64,000 nt of DNA from CAWUEX02 sp038148375. GTDB taxonomy: Bacteria; Pseudomonadota; Alphaproteobacteria; Rhodospirillales; Rhodospirillaceae. The stretch lies in NCBI GenBank assembly GCA_038148375.1, contig JAYQVH010000010.1:1-64000 (forward strand). Reading direction: 5' to 3'. How positions within the stretch are numbered: position 1 is the stretch's first letter; each line of letters starts with the position of its first letter. Shown here piece after piece: positions 9,062 to 17,317 of the stretch. The notes beneath the pieces are model-generated. The model had not been told where the DNA came from. It saw only the letters and a list, made by a program, of their open reading frames with translations, and did not search any database. The position numbers were made by a program, and so were the translations under genes.

Positions 9062-10954
9062 TTCGAGCGCCTCGCTCGCTTCGAGCCAGCGGGCTTCGGC
9101 GGCGCTGAGTTTGCGCTCCGTATCGGCGCGCAGTTTCATCAGGTCTGACATCGGCTTGTCTTTCAGGTCCGCCACAGCCTCGTCGGGCTTGAACAGCGCC
9201 TGATCGATGGTGCTCAGGCGCTCGCTGTAGCGGCTCATCTCCGCTTCCGCCTTTTTCACCGCATCACGCAGGGCTTTGGTTTGTTCGCGCTGGTGCGCCG
9301 CCTGCCGGCGCTGTTCTTTTTTGTTAGACGACCTGCTATCGGCGCTGCGCACCTTGTCTTCGCCGTCATCCCGGGACTCATTGCGCCCCTGATTACGGCC
9401 AAGAATAAGGTCGCGATAATCGTCGAGCGACCCGTCGTAATCTTTTGCGGTGCCGTCGGCGACCAGCACGAGACGGTCCGCCGTCGCCTCCAGCATGTGG
9501 CGGTCGTGACTGACGACAATCACCGCGCCGTCAAAGGCATTCAGCGCCTGCACCAGGGCCTCGCGCGCATCGACATCCAAATGGTTGGTCGGCTCATCGA
9601 GGAGCAAGATGTGTGGCGCATCGCGGGTGATCAGCGCCAGCGCCAGACGGGCACGCTCCCCGCCGGACAATGCTTTCACTTCGCGGTTGGCCATGTCGCC
9701 GGAAAAGCCGAAGCGGCCGAGCTGAGCGCGCACCGCCGCGGGTTTGGCATCGGGCATGACGCGCGTCATGTGCAGATAGGGCGTGTCGTCCGGAACAAGA
9801 TCTTCGATCTGATGCTGGGCGAAATAGCCGACGCGCAGTTTGTTCGACAGCGTCACATCGCCGTCAAACGGCTTGAGCTGCCCGGCCAACAACTTTGCCA
9901 GCGTGGTCTTGCCATTGCCATTGCGCCCGACGAATGCGATGCGGTCGTCGGGATCGATACGCAGATTGAGATGCTGCAGCACTGGCGTATCGGCGACGTA
10001 GCCGACTTCCGTTTGATCGAGCACCACCAGCGGCGGGCGCAGCTCCTCGGGGCTTGGGAAATCAAACGATAGGGACGGATCCTCCACCGCTTCGGCAATG
10101 GGTTCGAGGCGGGCCAGGGCCTTCATACGGCTTTGCGCCTGCTTCGCGGTATGCGCCTTATAACGCCAGCGGTCGATATAGGCCTGCAGTTCCTTGCGCT
10201 TAGTTTCCTGTTTGCTGCGCAAGGCTTCGGCCTGGGCCTGGCGCTCCCGGCGCTGGCGCTCGAAGGAATCGTAATTGCCGGGATACAGCGTCGCCTTGCC
10301 GCCCTGCACATGCAGGATGTGATCGACAACGGTGTTCAACAGGTCGCGCTCGTGGCTGACGATGACCAGCGTTGCCGGATAGGACTTGAGAAAAGACTCC
10401 AGCCACAGCTCGGCTTCGAGATCGAGGTGGTTGGACGGTTCGTCGAGCAGCAGCAGATCAGGTTCCGAAAACAACAGCGACGCCAAAGCGACACGCATGC
10501 GCCAGCCGCCGGAAAACGACGACAGGGGCTGGTTTTGCGCGTTTTCATCGAAACCGAGTCCGGCGAGAATACGTGCCGCCCGCGCCGGCGCGCCGTGCGC
10601 GTCGATGACGTTCAGGCGCTCATGAATCTCCGCGATGCGGTGGGCATTCTCCGCCGTGTCGGCTTCGGCCAGGAGTTGAGTGCGCTCCTGATCGGCGGAC
10701 AGCACGGTTTCGATCGGCGTTGCGGGACCGCCCGGCGTTTCCTGGGCGACATAGCCGACGCGGGCGCGCCTGGGCACCTCGACCGTACCGCTGTCCGGGT
10801 CGATCTGTCCGGTGATCACCTTGAGCAGCGTCGATTTGCCGGCGCCGTTGCGCCCCACCAGCCCAACCCGGCTCTTCGCGGGCAAGGCGGCGGAAGCCCC
10901 GTCGAGAATGACGTTGCCGCCGAGGCGCACGGTGATGTCTTGCAGGGTGAGCAT
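9044..10954 (-). CDS. ABC-F family ATPase (YheS/Uup-like)
   Basis: Cytoplasmic tandem ABC ATPase without membrane segments, of the type that acts on ribosomes. In 636 residues it has two nucleotide-binding domains. The first has Walker A GRNGAGKST, signature FSGGW and Walker B LLLLDEPSNHLD. The second has GRNGNGKTT, LSGGERARL and LLLDEPTNHLD. A charged linker of about 80 residues with the ABC-F pattern lies between them. The C-terminus is a basic then coiled-coil segment. The first ATG at the conserved MLTLQDITVRLGG was chosen; upstream codons are not conserved-looking. Whether it serves translation rescue, assembly or antibiotic protection is not shown. Confidence 0.92.
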   Translation of the reverse strand: MLTLQDITVRLGGNVILDGASAALPAKSRVGLVGRNGAGKSTLLKVITGQIDPDSGTVEVPRRARVGYVAQETPGGPATPIETVLSADQERTQLLAEADTAENAHRIAEIHERLNVIDAHGAPARAARILAGLGFDENAQNQPLSSFSGGWRMRVALASLLFSEPDLLLLDEPSNHLDLEAELWLESFLKSYPATLVIVSHERDLLNTVVDHILHVQGGKATLYPGNYDSFERQRRERQAQAEALRSKQETKRKELQAYIDRWRYKAHTAKQAQSRMKALARLEPIAEAVEDPSLSFDFPSPEELRPPLVVLDQTEVGYVADTPVLQHLNLRIDPDDRIAFVGRNGNGKTTLAKLLAGQLKPFDGDVTLSNKLRVGYFAQHQIEDLVPDDTPYLHMTRVMPDAKPAAVRAQLGRFGFSGDMANREVKALSGGERARLALALITRDAPHILLLDEPTNHLDVDAREALVQALNAFDGAVIVVSHDRHMLEATADRLVLVADGTAKDYDGSLDDYRDLILGRNQGRNESRDDGEDKVRSADSRSSNKKEQRRQAAHQREQTKALRDAVKKAEAEMSRYSERLSTIDQALFKPDEAVADLKDKPMSDLMKLRADTERKLSAAEARWLEASEALEAADAA

Positions 10955-11059
10955 AGCGGCGCGGAGATAGCATTGGCCTGCGCCAAAAGCTACAGGGCGA
11001 TCCATTCCGCCCCAACGTGCTATGGGTATACGTCATTAAGTCTATCAGAGAGACGCGCA

Positions 11060-12187
11060 ATGAGTTCATCGCCCATCACCCCCCGGCCCCGGTTGCTCAT
11101 GGGCCCCGGCCCGTCGAACGTCCATCACCGCGTGCTTGCGGCGATGGCGCAGCCGACGGTCGGGCATCTCGATCCCGTGTTCTCGGACATGATGGAAGAG
11201 GTGAAGGACCTGATGCGCGCGGTGTTCAGAACCAAGAACGCGCTGACCATCCCGCTGTCCGGTCCCGGCTCCGTGGCGATGGAGACCTGCTTGGTCAATC
11301 TGGTCTCGCCGGGTGACGAAGTGATCGTGTGCATCAACGGCGTGTTCGGCACGCGCATGGCCGACATCGTCATACGCTGTGGCGCGACACCGGTGAAAGT
11401 GGAAACACCTTGGGGCGAGCCCGTTGACGTCGACGCTGTGCGCGCCGCCATCGCCGATCATTCAAACGCGAAGGTGCTCGCCTTCGTTCATGCGGAAACG
11501 TCGACCGGTGTGGCCAGCGATGCGGCAGCGCTGTGCGCGCTTGGCCAGGAGCACGGCCTTCTCACCATCGTCGATGCAGTAACGTCGCTCGGCGGTATTC
11601 CGGTGGAGACCGACGCCTGGGGCGCTGATGCGATCTACTCCGGCACGCAGAAATGTCTGTCCTGCCCACCCGGCTTGTCACTGCTGACCATGTCGGACCG
11701 CGCGCAAAAAGCAATGAAAGCACGCAACGCCCCGGCGCAAAGCTGGTTCATGGATTTGGCCCTGGTCATGGCCTACTGGGACGGCGAAGGCGGGCGCACC
11801 TATCACCACACCGCACCGGTGAACGCGGTGTATGGGCTCTATCAGGCTCTGCTGGATGTTCAGGCGGAAGGCTTGGAGGCGCGTTGGCAGCGCCACCGCA
11901 CCTGCCATGAGGCGCTGGTTGACGGCCTGGCGGGCCTCGGCCTGTCCCTGCCGGTCGCACCCGAAGCCCGCCTGCCGCAGTTGAACCTCGTGACCATACC
12001 TGACGGCGCCGACGACGCCGGCGTGCGCAAAGCGCTGCTGAGCGATCACGGGATCGAGATCGGCGCCGGTCTGGGCGCCTTTGTCGGCACCCATTGGCGC
12101 ATCGGCCTGATGGGCGAAACGGCCCAAACAGAGAGCGTAAACCGCCTGATTCTGGCGCTGGGTGCGGTTTTGTCCGGACAGGGCTGA
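11060..12187 (+). CDS. Class V aminotransferase (alanine/serine-glyoxylate type)
   Basis: PLP-dependent enzyme of the alanine-glyoxylate / serine-glyoxylate aminotransferase family, which moves an amino group to glyoxylate to give glycine. The 375-residue protein begins with the typical LLMGPGPSNVHHRVL and has VDAVTSLGG for the cofactor aspartate region. The PLP lysine is in YSGTQKCLSCPPG, and the C-terminal arginine is in THWRIGLMG. The first ATG at the conserved N-terminus was taken although the frame is open far upstream, where it runs antisense to the ABC-F gene. It is divergent from the ABC-F gene with 105 bases between them. Amino-donor choice cannot be told from sequence. Confidence 0.88.
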   Translation: MSSSPITPRPRLLMGPGPSNVHHRVLAAMAQPTVGHLDPVFSDMMEEVKDLMRAVFRTKNALTIPLSGPGSVAMETCLVNLVSPGDEVIVCINGVFGTRMADIVIRCGATPVKVETPWGEPVDVDAVRAAIADHSNAKVLAFVHAETSTGVASDAAALCALGQEHGLLTIVDAVTSLGGIPVETDAWGADAIYSGTQKCLSCPPGLSLLTMSDRAQKAMKARNAPAQSWFMDLALVMAYWDGEGGRTYHHTAPVNAVYGLYQALLDVQAEGLEARWQRHRTCHEALVDGLAGLGLSLPVAPEARLPQLNLVTIPDGADDAGVRKALLSDHGIEIGAGLGAFVGTHWRIGLMGETAQTESVNRLILALGAVLSGQG

Positions 12188-12410
12188 GCCGCTGTTACCA
12201 AGTGTTGCCATTCTTGGGCCGGTTCGACTCGCGCCACTTCGCTGCTAATGCTAAAACTCCGGCCAGCGCCAAATGGCGGTCTTTAGGAGAGGTGCGGACC
12301 GCTGTGACATGTTAGGGCTTCCAGTCCGTCCAGACATTGGCCCAAGGCGCGGAACCTGCATGTTTTGCGCGCCCCATTTATTTGAGAGTCAAACAAGGGA
12401 GAGTCACTCA

Positions 12411-13049
12411 ATGTTCAAGAAAGTTCTGTTCGCCACCGTTGGTGCGGTGAGCCTCGGCCTCGCCGCATCGGCCTCGGCACACAATGCGTTGGACCTGAAG
12501 GAAGGCTATGCCGGCTATTCGACCCCTATGGTGCTGAGCGTCAACCACGGCTGCAAAGCCAGTCCGGTTGTCGGCCTGCGCCTGCAGGTGCCCGATGGTG
12601 TCACCGACGCCAAGGCCGCGTTCGATCCGGCCTGGGACATCGAATACAAGATGCGCAAGCTCGACACCCCGATTATGGCGCACGGCCGTCAGGTCGATGA
12701 AGTGGTCGGCGAGATCATCTGGAAGAACCCGGTGAAGGTTGTCCCCGCCGACGGCTGGTATCCGTTCAAGTTCCGCATGACCCTGCCGGACGAGCCGGGC
12801 AAGATCGTGCACATCAAGAACATCACCGTGTGCGAAGAAGGTACGGACCCCTATGTCGATATGCCGGAAGCCGAACTCGACATCAATGACCCTGACTTCG
12901 CCAAAAAGACCTGGGCGTTCATGACCGCGACGTCCGGCCCGGCGCCGTTCGTCGTCGTCCGCGCCCCGGAGAAGAAGCAATATCCGTGGGAGTGGACTCC
13001 GGAACAGGCTCGCGGCGATGCCTTGCAACAGGAAGCGATGGCCAAGTAG
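12411..13049 (+). CDS. YcnI/DUF1775 family exported protein
   Basis: The 212-residue precursor has a clear signal peptide (MFKKVLFATVGAVSLGLAAS) with likely cleavage after ASA. This leaves His as the mature N-terminus, as expected for the single-histidine copper site described for YcnI domains. The DUF1775 beta-sandwich follows, with SVNHGC and LRLQVPDGV. A good ribosome site AAGGGAG precedes the ATG. No copper chaperone or CopC/CopD gene adjoins it, so a copper role rests on family membership only. A strong terminator follows directly, so it is probably a single-gene transcript. The 223 bases upstream hold no other gene I can support. Confidence 0.85.
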   Translation: MFKKVLFATVGAVSLGLAASASAHNALDLKEGYAGYSTPMVLSVNHGCKASPVVGLRLQVPDGVTDAKAAFDPAWDIEYKMRKLDTPIMAHGRQVDEVVGEIIWKNPVKVVPADGWYPFKFRMTLPDEPGKIVHIKNITVCEEGTDPYVDMPEAELDINDPDFAKKTWAFMTATSGPAPFVVVRAPEKKQYPWEWTPEQARGDALQQEAMAK

Positions 13050-13073
13050 GCCGAGCGCCTGACTCAAACACAG

Positions 13074-13106
13074 ACGGGGCCGCAGAAATGCGGCCCCGTT
13101 TTTTTT
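13074..13106 (+). terminator. Rho-independent terminator of the DUF1775 gene
   Basis: A perfect 10-base-pair inverted repeat, ACGGGGCCGC and GCGGCCCCGT, encloses the loop AGAAAT and is followed by a run of eight T. It starts 24 bases after the DUF1775 stop. The T-run touches the stop codon of the convergent gene, and the strand asymmetry of the T-run says it serves the plus-strand gene. Confidence 0.93.
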
Positions 13107-14607
13107 AGTCCTTAAACCGCATCGTTTCCGCGCGGGAGCGGATGCCGATGATTTCCGCCGGGACTACGTCCGGGCTGTAGGTCAGGTTATTGGTCGTCGG
13201 AAACAGAAACAGCGTCGGCGCCAGCTCGTGGAAATCCATCGCCAGCTTTTGCAGAATGGCGCGGCGCTTTTCGACGTCGAATTCCTGCGCCGCCGCTTCA
13301 ATGTCCGGCACCACGGACGGTTCGCAGAAAAATGGATCGGGGCGCACGCAGGAATAGGTTTCAAATCCGCGCGCGGTATCCATGAAGGTGACGTTGGACC
13401 ACGCAGCCGAAATCATACCGGCGTCGTCCCAGTCGCCTGAGAACCACATCTGCACCCAACGCGGGCCTTGAGCGAACTGAATGTTGAGCGTCACGCCGAT
13501 GACCGACAGATCCTGCGCGACCTGCTGGTACATCAGACTCATGACCGGCGGACCCGGCGTCACCAGCACGTTCATGGTGATGCCGTCGCCGTATCCCGCG
13601 TCTTCGAGCAGCGCGCGGGCGCGTTCGGGGTCGTAGGGATATTTCGGCACATCCGGATTGTGGCCGAACACGCCGGCCGTCGAGCCCTGGCCGACCGGCT
13701 CGACAATGCCATCGAAGATGTATTGCGCGATGGCGTCACGATTGATCGCGTAGTTAAACGCCTTGCGCACACGAATGTCGGTGAAAGGAGAATTCTGATC
13801 GACGTTATTGAAAGCCAGCGCGCCGACGACCGGTGAGACATTGGTAACGACGTTGAACCCGGCGGACTCCAGATAGTCGATCTCGTCGATGCCGACGTTC
13901 ATGGCGACGTCGATCTGTTCGGAAAGGAGGGCTTGGCTGCGCGCCGCGCCTTCTTTCTGGATGACGATGTCGAAGTCCTGAATGACCGGAGCCCCGCGCC
14001 AACTTTCGTTGAACGGCGCGTAATCAAGCACGCTATCGGACTCGCCCCAATCGGCGATCTGATAGGGGCCGGTGCCGACCGGCTCGAACGCGTAATCGCT
14101 CGGCCCAAGCGCATCCCACTGACCGGGCGCAACCGTCACCACCGCTGCCATGCGGCGCGGCAGAATCGCGTCCGGCGTTGAGGTGATGATGTTGAGCGTG
14201 AGGTTGTCGACGGCCACGACACGCGCGACCGACGGAATGAGGGAAGCGACGTATGCGGTCTGGCCCTGCGCGCTCAGCAGGTAATCCAGATTGTGTTTCA
14301 TCGCTGCCGCGTCGAACACTTCGCCGTTGGCATAGGTCACGCCGTCACGCAGCTTGAACTGCCAGGTCAGATCGTCGAGGCGTTCGTGCGATACCGACAG
14401 CGCCGGCCGAACCTCGCCATTAGCGTCAAGCAGCGTCAGCGCGTCGTAGACGGCGTACAGCGGATGAAAAATACTCTGCAGCGTTTGCGTATAGGGATTG
14501 CCATATGTCGGAGAGCGCGATTCGATCGCGACGCGCAGCGTCCGGTCCTGCGCGGACGCAGCAGACGCCGCACACAATGCGGAAAGGCAGATCAGTAGAA
14601 CACGCAT
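13105..14607 (-). CDS. ABC transporter substrate-binding protein, family 5 (peptide/opine/nickel type)
   Basis: The 500-residue periplasmic solute-binding protein has a signal peptide (MRVLLICLSALCAASAASA) and the family 5 layout. Typical segments are HPLYAVYDALTLLDANGE, the LRDGVTYANGE hydrogen-bonding strand, RVRKAFNYAINRDAI and YDPERARALLEDAGYG. Members bind oligopeptides, dipeptides, opines or nickel for ABC importers. No permease or ATPase genes adjoin, so it is an orphan component or works with a transporter encoded elsewhere. I used the ATG at the signal peptide with GGGAG upstream, because the longer open frame would put 28 residues before the export signal. Confidence 0.88.
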   Translation of the reverse strand: MRVLLICLSALCAASAASAQDRTLRVAIESRSPTYGNPYTQTLQSIFHPLYAVYDALTLLDANGEVRPALSVSHERLDDLTWQFKLRDGVTYANGEVFDAAAMKHNLDYLLSAQGQTAYVASLIPSVARVVAVDNLTLNIITSTPDAILPRRMAAVVTVAPGQWDALGPSDYAFEPVGTGPYQIADWGESDSVLDYAPFNESWRGAPVIQDFDIVIQKEGAARSQALLSEQIDVAMNVGIDEIDYLESAGFNVVTNVSPVVGALAFNNVDQNSPFTDIRVRKAFNYAINRDAIAQYIFDGIVEPVGQGSTAGVFGHNPDVPKYPYDPERARALLEDAGYGDGITMNVLVTPGPPVMSLMYQQVAQDLSVIGVTLNIQFAQGPRWVQMWFSGDWDDAGMISAAWSNVTFMDTARGFETYSCVRPDPFFCEPSVVPDIEAAAQEFDVEKRRAILQKLAMDFHELAPTLFLFPTTNNLTYSPDVVPAEIIGIRSRAETMRFKD

Positions 14608-14738
14608 GTCGCAGAGCTCCCGTCGAGGTCGCGGTCCGGCCAGGACGTAACCGAAGCCTGATACGGCTTCATGGTTTGATCCAGATTGCACCCACAGTGT
14701 GGTGATTCCAAGGCTGAACGAGACGCCCGTCAGTGGTT

Positions 14739-14779
14739 GGGCGACGCGCCCATTAGGGGCAGGGCGACGCGCCCATTAG
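14739..14779 (-). repeat. Tandem duplicated hairpin at the 3' end of the 112-residue protein gene
   Basis: The 18-base unit GGGCGACGCGCCCATTAG occurs at 14739-14756 and again, identical, at 14762-14779. The second copy contains the stop codon of the neighbouring minus-strand gene. Each unit has the inverted repeat GGGCG/CGCCC. Local duplication of the gene end is the simplest reading; a role in transcript ending is possible but no T-run follows. Confidence 0.7.
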
Positions 14780-15114
14780 TGATCGTGCGAATGCAGCACC
14801 TTATCCGCGACCCCGGTGTTATACGCCGCACCGGCAGGCGTTAACGTCAGACTGACCGGGGGCTCGCCGCCAATCAGTCCCTTGCGGATCAGCGCCGCCC
14901 AAACCGAGGGATTGTGCAATCCAGTGGCGTCAGAGCCCATGACGATATGTTCGCCCACGTGAAAGTGATTGCCGTGGGCTGGCGGCAAGCGCGGGATCGG
15001 ACGATCGCCTTCTGGCGCGGCCGCGCCGTCTTCAGGCGCTGCGAGGGCTTGCAGGATCGCGAGAGTCTTGAGTTGCAGAGCGTTAAGCTTGAGCGGATTG
15101 CGTTTCGGCGGCAT
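14776..15114 (-). CDS. Conserved His-rich small protein of unknown function
   Basis: A 112-residue soluble protein with no signal peptide or membrane segment. The N-terminal half is a basic helix region (LKLNALQLKTLAILQALA). A histidine-rich core HGNHFHVGEHIVMGSD follows, then a winged-helix-like stretch NPSVWAALIRKGLI and LTLTPAGAAYNTG. It ends in HSHDH. The C-terminal part looks like a small DNA-binding fold, and the histidines could hold a metal, but neither is proven by sequence. I recall similar uncharacterised proteins in alphaproteobacteria. It stands alone, between an ABC-binding protein gene and an amidohydrolase gene on the same strand. Confidence 0.72.
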   Translation of the reverse strand: MPPKRNPLKLNALQLKTLAILQALAAPEDGAAAPEGDRPIPRLPPAHGNHFHVGEHIVMGSDATGLHNPSVWAALIRKGLIGGEPPVSLTLTPAGAAYNTGVADKVLHSHDH

Positions 15115-15267
15115 GGCGAACCCTGGCGTGGCGGAGACCTGTATCAGGCCGCCGTTCTACTCCACCGCCGCGGTTTCGGCAAAGGGATCAGGCGGAAGGC
15201 GGCAACGCGTCAAAGGCCGCCGGTCCAGGGAGGCCAACACTATGACGGAATTTTTGACGGACACCGG

Positions 15268-16710
15268 TTAACTGGTAACCCACGTAAACGGCGAGCGCAT
15301 GCGAACAAACTTGTGCGCGCCCGTCTCATCCAATAACTCGGCCTGTAGCGCATCCGACTGCCGCACGGCGTCGATGCGGTCGAGCCCGACATGTTCGCCG
15401 TCTTTGACCACGGTCTTGCCGCCGATCAGGACGCGCGCGACCGCGTCCGGTGACGGGCCGTTGCCATAAATCAGGTTGGGGATCAGAGCTGCCGGCGGAG
15501 AGAGGTGGGTCTCGCCACGCCGGTCGATGACAACGGCATCGGCCTCCTTCCCCGGCTCCAGCGAGCCGATGCGATCATCCATGCCGAGCGCGCGGGCGCC
15601 GCCAATCGTCGCCAACTCCAACGCCAGCTCGGCACTGCCGAACAGCATTTCAAATCCGGTCCATTGCGCGCGCGCATCGCCCATCTGCTTCCGGTGCTGA
15701 TCGCCGAGGCGCTGCGCGGTGAGGAAAGCGCGCAAGGCCGTCCAGAGATCATGGCCGTAGGCGACCACCGGTCCGTCGAGTCCGATCCCGCAAGTGACGC
15801 GGGCGTCGAGAAAAGCGCGCGCGTCAAATTCAACCAACCCGAGGACCTGCTCCATATCGGGCACCAGAGCGATTTTAGCGCCTCGGTCACCGATCAGACC
15901 GGCCTCGCCCGGCCGCAGGGTCTGCGCGTGCGCGGCGATCACGTTAGGACCCAGGATGCCTTCATGGTCCATCCACTCAAACGTACCGCCCTCCCAGCCG
16001 CGCCGTTCGGCGAGATACTTAGTGTCGAGAACCGAGGGCGCATGAACATCGAACTGACGGCAGTTATCGACCGTCCATTGCCATATCGCTTTGAATTCGT
16101 CCGGCGCGCAGTAGGTGATGCCGATGGTCGACGCGGTCACTGTTGTGAGTTCGTTCTCCCATTTCGCTTTGACCCGCTCGGTTTCACCGAGGCCGGTGTC
16201 GAGGTCTTCACGAAAGCCGTCCGGGGCATTGTCTTTGTCGCTGAGGATCAGACGCGCCATGCGGCATCGCATACCGGCATCGCGTACAGCGCGGAGCACG
16301 CCGTCGATGGATGTCTTGTGAACATGGGTGAAGTGGTCGTCGGCGGTGGTGGTCACCCCGCGGCGCACGAGGTCGAGGATCGGCGGCAGCGCAGAGATAT
16401 AAGACCGCTCTTCGTCGCACGCTCCGGTCATCGGATAATAAAAGCCGAACAGGCGCTCTTCGAAGGTCGTCCCCTCCGCCATGCCGCGGATGCAGCCTTG
16501 AACCAGATGGGCGTGGACGTTGACCAGACCCGGAAGCACGATGTGGCCGTCACCACCGATCTCCTCGCCGGCGGTATAGTCGCAGTCCGCCGCAGGCCCG
16601 GCAGCGATCACCTTGCCGCCGGCAATGGCGACAAAGCCGTCTTCGTAGGCGTGGCGGTGCGCGTCCATGGTGATGACGGTGCCGCGCAGCAATGTGTCAC
16701 AAGCCGGCAT
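15268..16710 (-). CDS. Amidohydrolase superfamily protein (ATZ/TRZ-like) with altered catalytic site
   Basis: The 480-residue metal-dependent hydrolase has the composite beta domain plus TIM barrel of the aminohydrolase group that includes guanine deaminase, TrzN and AtzA. The metal ligands HAH (NVHAHLVQG), a later His (DVHAPS), AHAQTL and the Asp in GIGLDG are present. The glutamate that normally follows the third His in an HxxE pattern is replaced: the residues read HAPS. So a classical deaminase mechanism is doubtful, and the substrate is unknown. The C-terminus has the usual GSLEPGKEADAVVID strand. It is monocistronic or the last of a short unit; no pathway neighbours. Confidence 0.8.
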   Translation of the reverse strand: MPACDTLLRGTVITMDAHRHAYEDGFVAIAGGKVIAAGPAADCDYTAGEEIGGDGHIVLPGLVNVHAHLVQGCIRGMAEGTTFEERLFGFYYPMTGACDEERSYISALPPILDLVRRGVTTTADDHFTHVHKTSIDGVLRAVRDAGMRCRMARLILSDKDNAPDGFREDLDTGLGETERVKAKWENELTTVTASTIGITYCAPDEFKAIWQWTVDNCRQFDVHAPSVLDTKYLAERRGWEGGTFEWMDHEGILGPNVIAAHAQTLRPGEAGLIGDRGAKIALVPDMEQVLGLVEFDARAFLDARVTCGIGLDGPVVAYGHDLWTALRAFLTAQRLGDQHRKQMGDARAQWTGFEMLFGSAELALELATIGGARALGMDDRIGSLEPGKEADAVVIDRRGETHLSPPAALIPNLIYGNGPSPDAVARVLIGGKTVVKDGEHVGLDRIDAVRQSDALQAELLDETGAHKFVRMRSPFTWVTS

Positions 16711-16831
16711 AGAAGGGCGTTCCTGGTTTTCCCGGTCTTGATCCTAGCGCAATTCACGGCGGCGCGTTCAAGGCATAGCCCCGGGCGGCCTTCTGTGGAA
16801 CGATGGCCGGACAGGGGACAAGGCATGCGAC

Positions 16832-17293
16832 ATGACCGACATCGCGACTGAGATCGAACAGGTGCTGACAAATTTATGCGGCTTTTGGACCCAGGGCGAC
16901 CAGCCGGGCATCAAGAACCTATGGGACCCGGAAGAGGACACGCCTTACGCGCTGCCGCAGGAAATGGCGGCACCGGTGATCGGCTGGGAAGCCCTCACAC
17001 AGTATTACGCGGCGGCGCGTGCGCGGCTGGTGCGGTGTTCCATGCGCGTGTGGGACGTTCACGCCAAACAGCTGGCGCCGGATCTGGCCGTCGCGCTCTA
17101 CCAGATGCATTGGAACGGAGAGATCAAAGGCTTCGATCATCTGGTCGGTATCGACAGCCGTGTGACGGCGGTATTTCGCCGCCGAGGTGAGCGCTGGCTG
17201 ATCTGCCACTATGTCGAAGCCCCGGCCGCGCCGATGCTTCACCTGCAAAAATATTATGCCGGGAATGTCGATGACGACTTTGAATCGGCCTGA
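16832..17293 (+). CDS. NTF2-like / SnoaL-type protein
   Basis: A 153-residue cone-shaped alpha+beta barrel protein of the NTF2-like superfamily. The pattern is an N-terminal helix (IEQVLTNLCGFWTQGD), a helix with GWEALTQYYAAARA, then long strands VAVFRRRGERWLICHYV-like (residues 110-130; the actual string begins VTAVFRRRG). No signal peptide. The family contains small enzymes, ligand-binding and calmodulin-kinase association domains, so the reaction cannot be named. Its stop lies 24 bases before the GPH transporter start, suggesting a two-gene operon; it might process or sense the transported compound. Confidence 0.75.
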   Translation: MTDIATEIEQVLTNLCGFWTQGDQPGIKNLWDPEEDTPYALPQEMAAPVIGWEALTQYYAAARARLVRCSMRVWDVHAKQLAPDLAVALYQMHWNGEIKGFDHLVGIDSRVTAVFRRRGERWLICHYVEAPAAPMLHLQKYYAGNVDDDFESA

Positions 17294-17317
17294 CGGGCAA
17301 CCACGCAAAGGACCGGC

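Noticed and set aside
15505..16851. A 448-codon plus-strand frame opposite the amidohydrolase.
   Set aside because: Antisense to a clear enzyme gene; low-complexity basic product, no start context.
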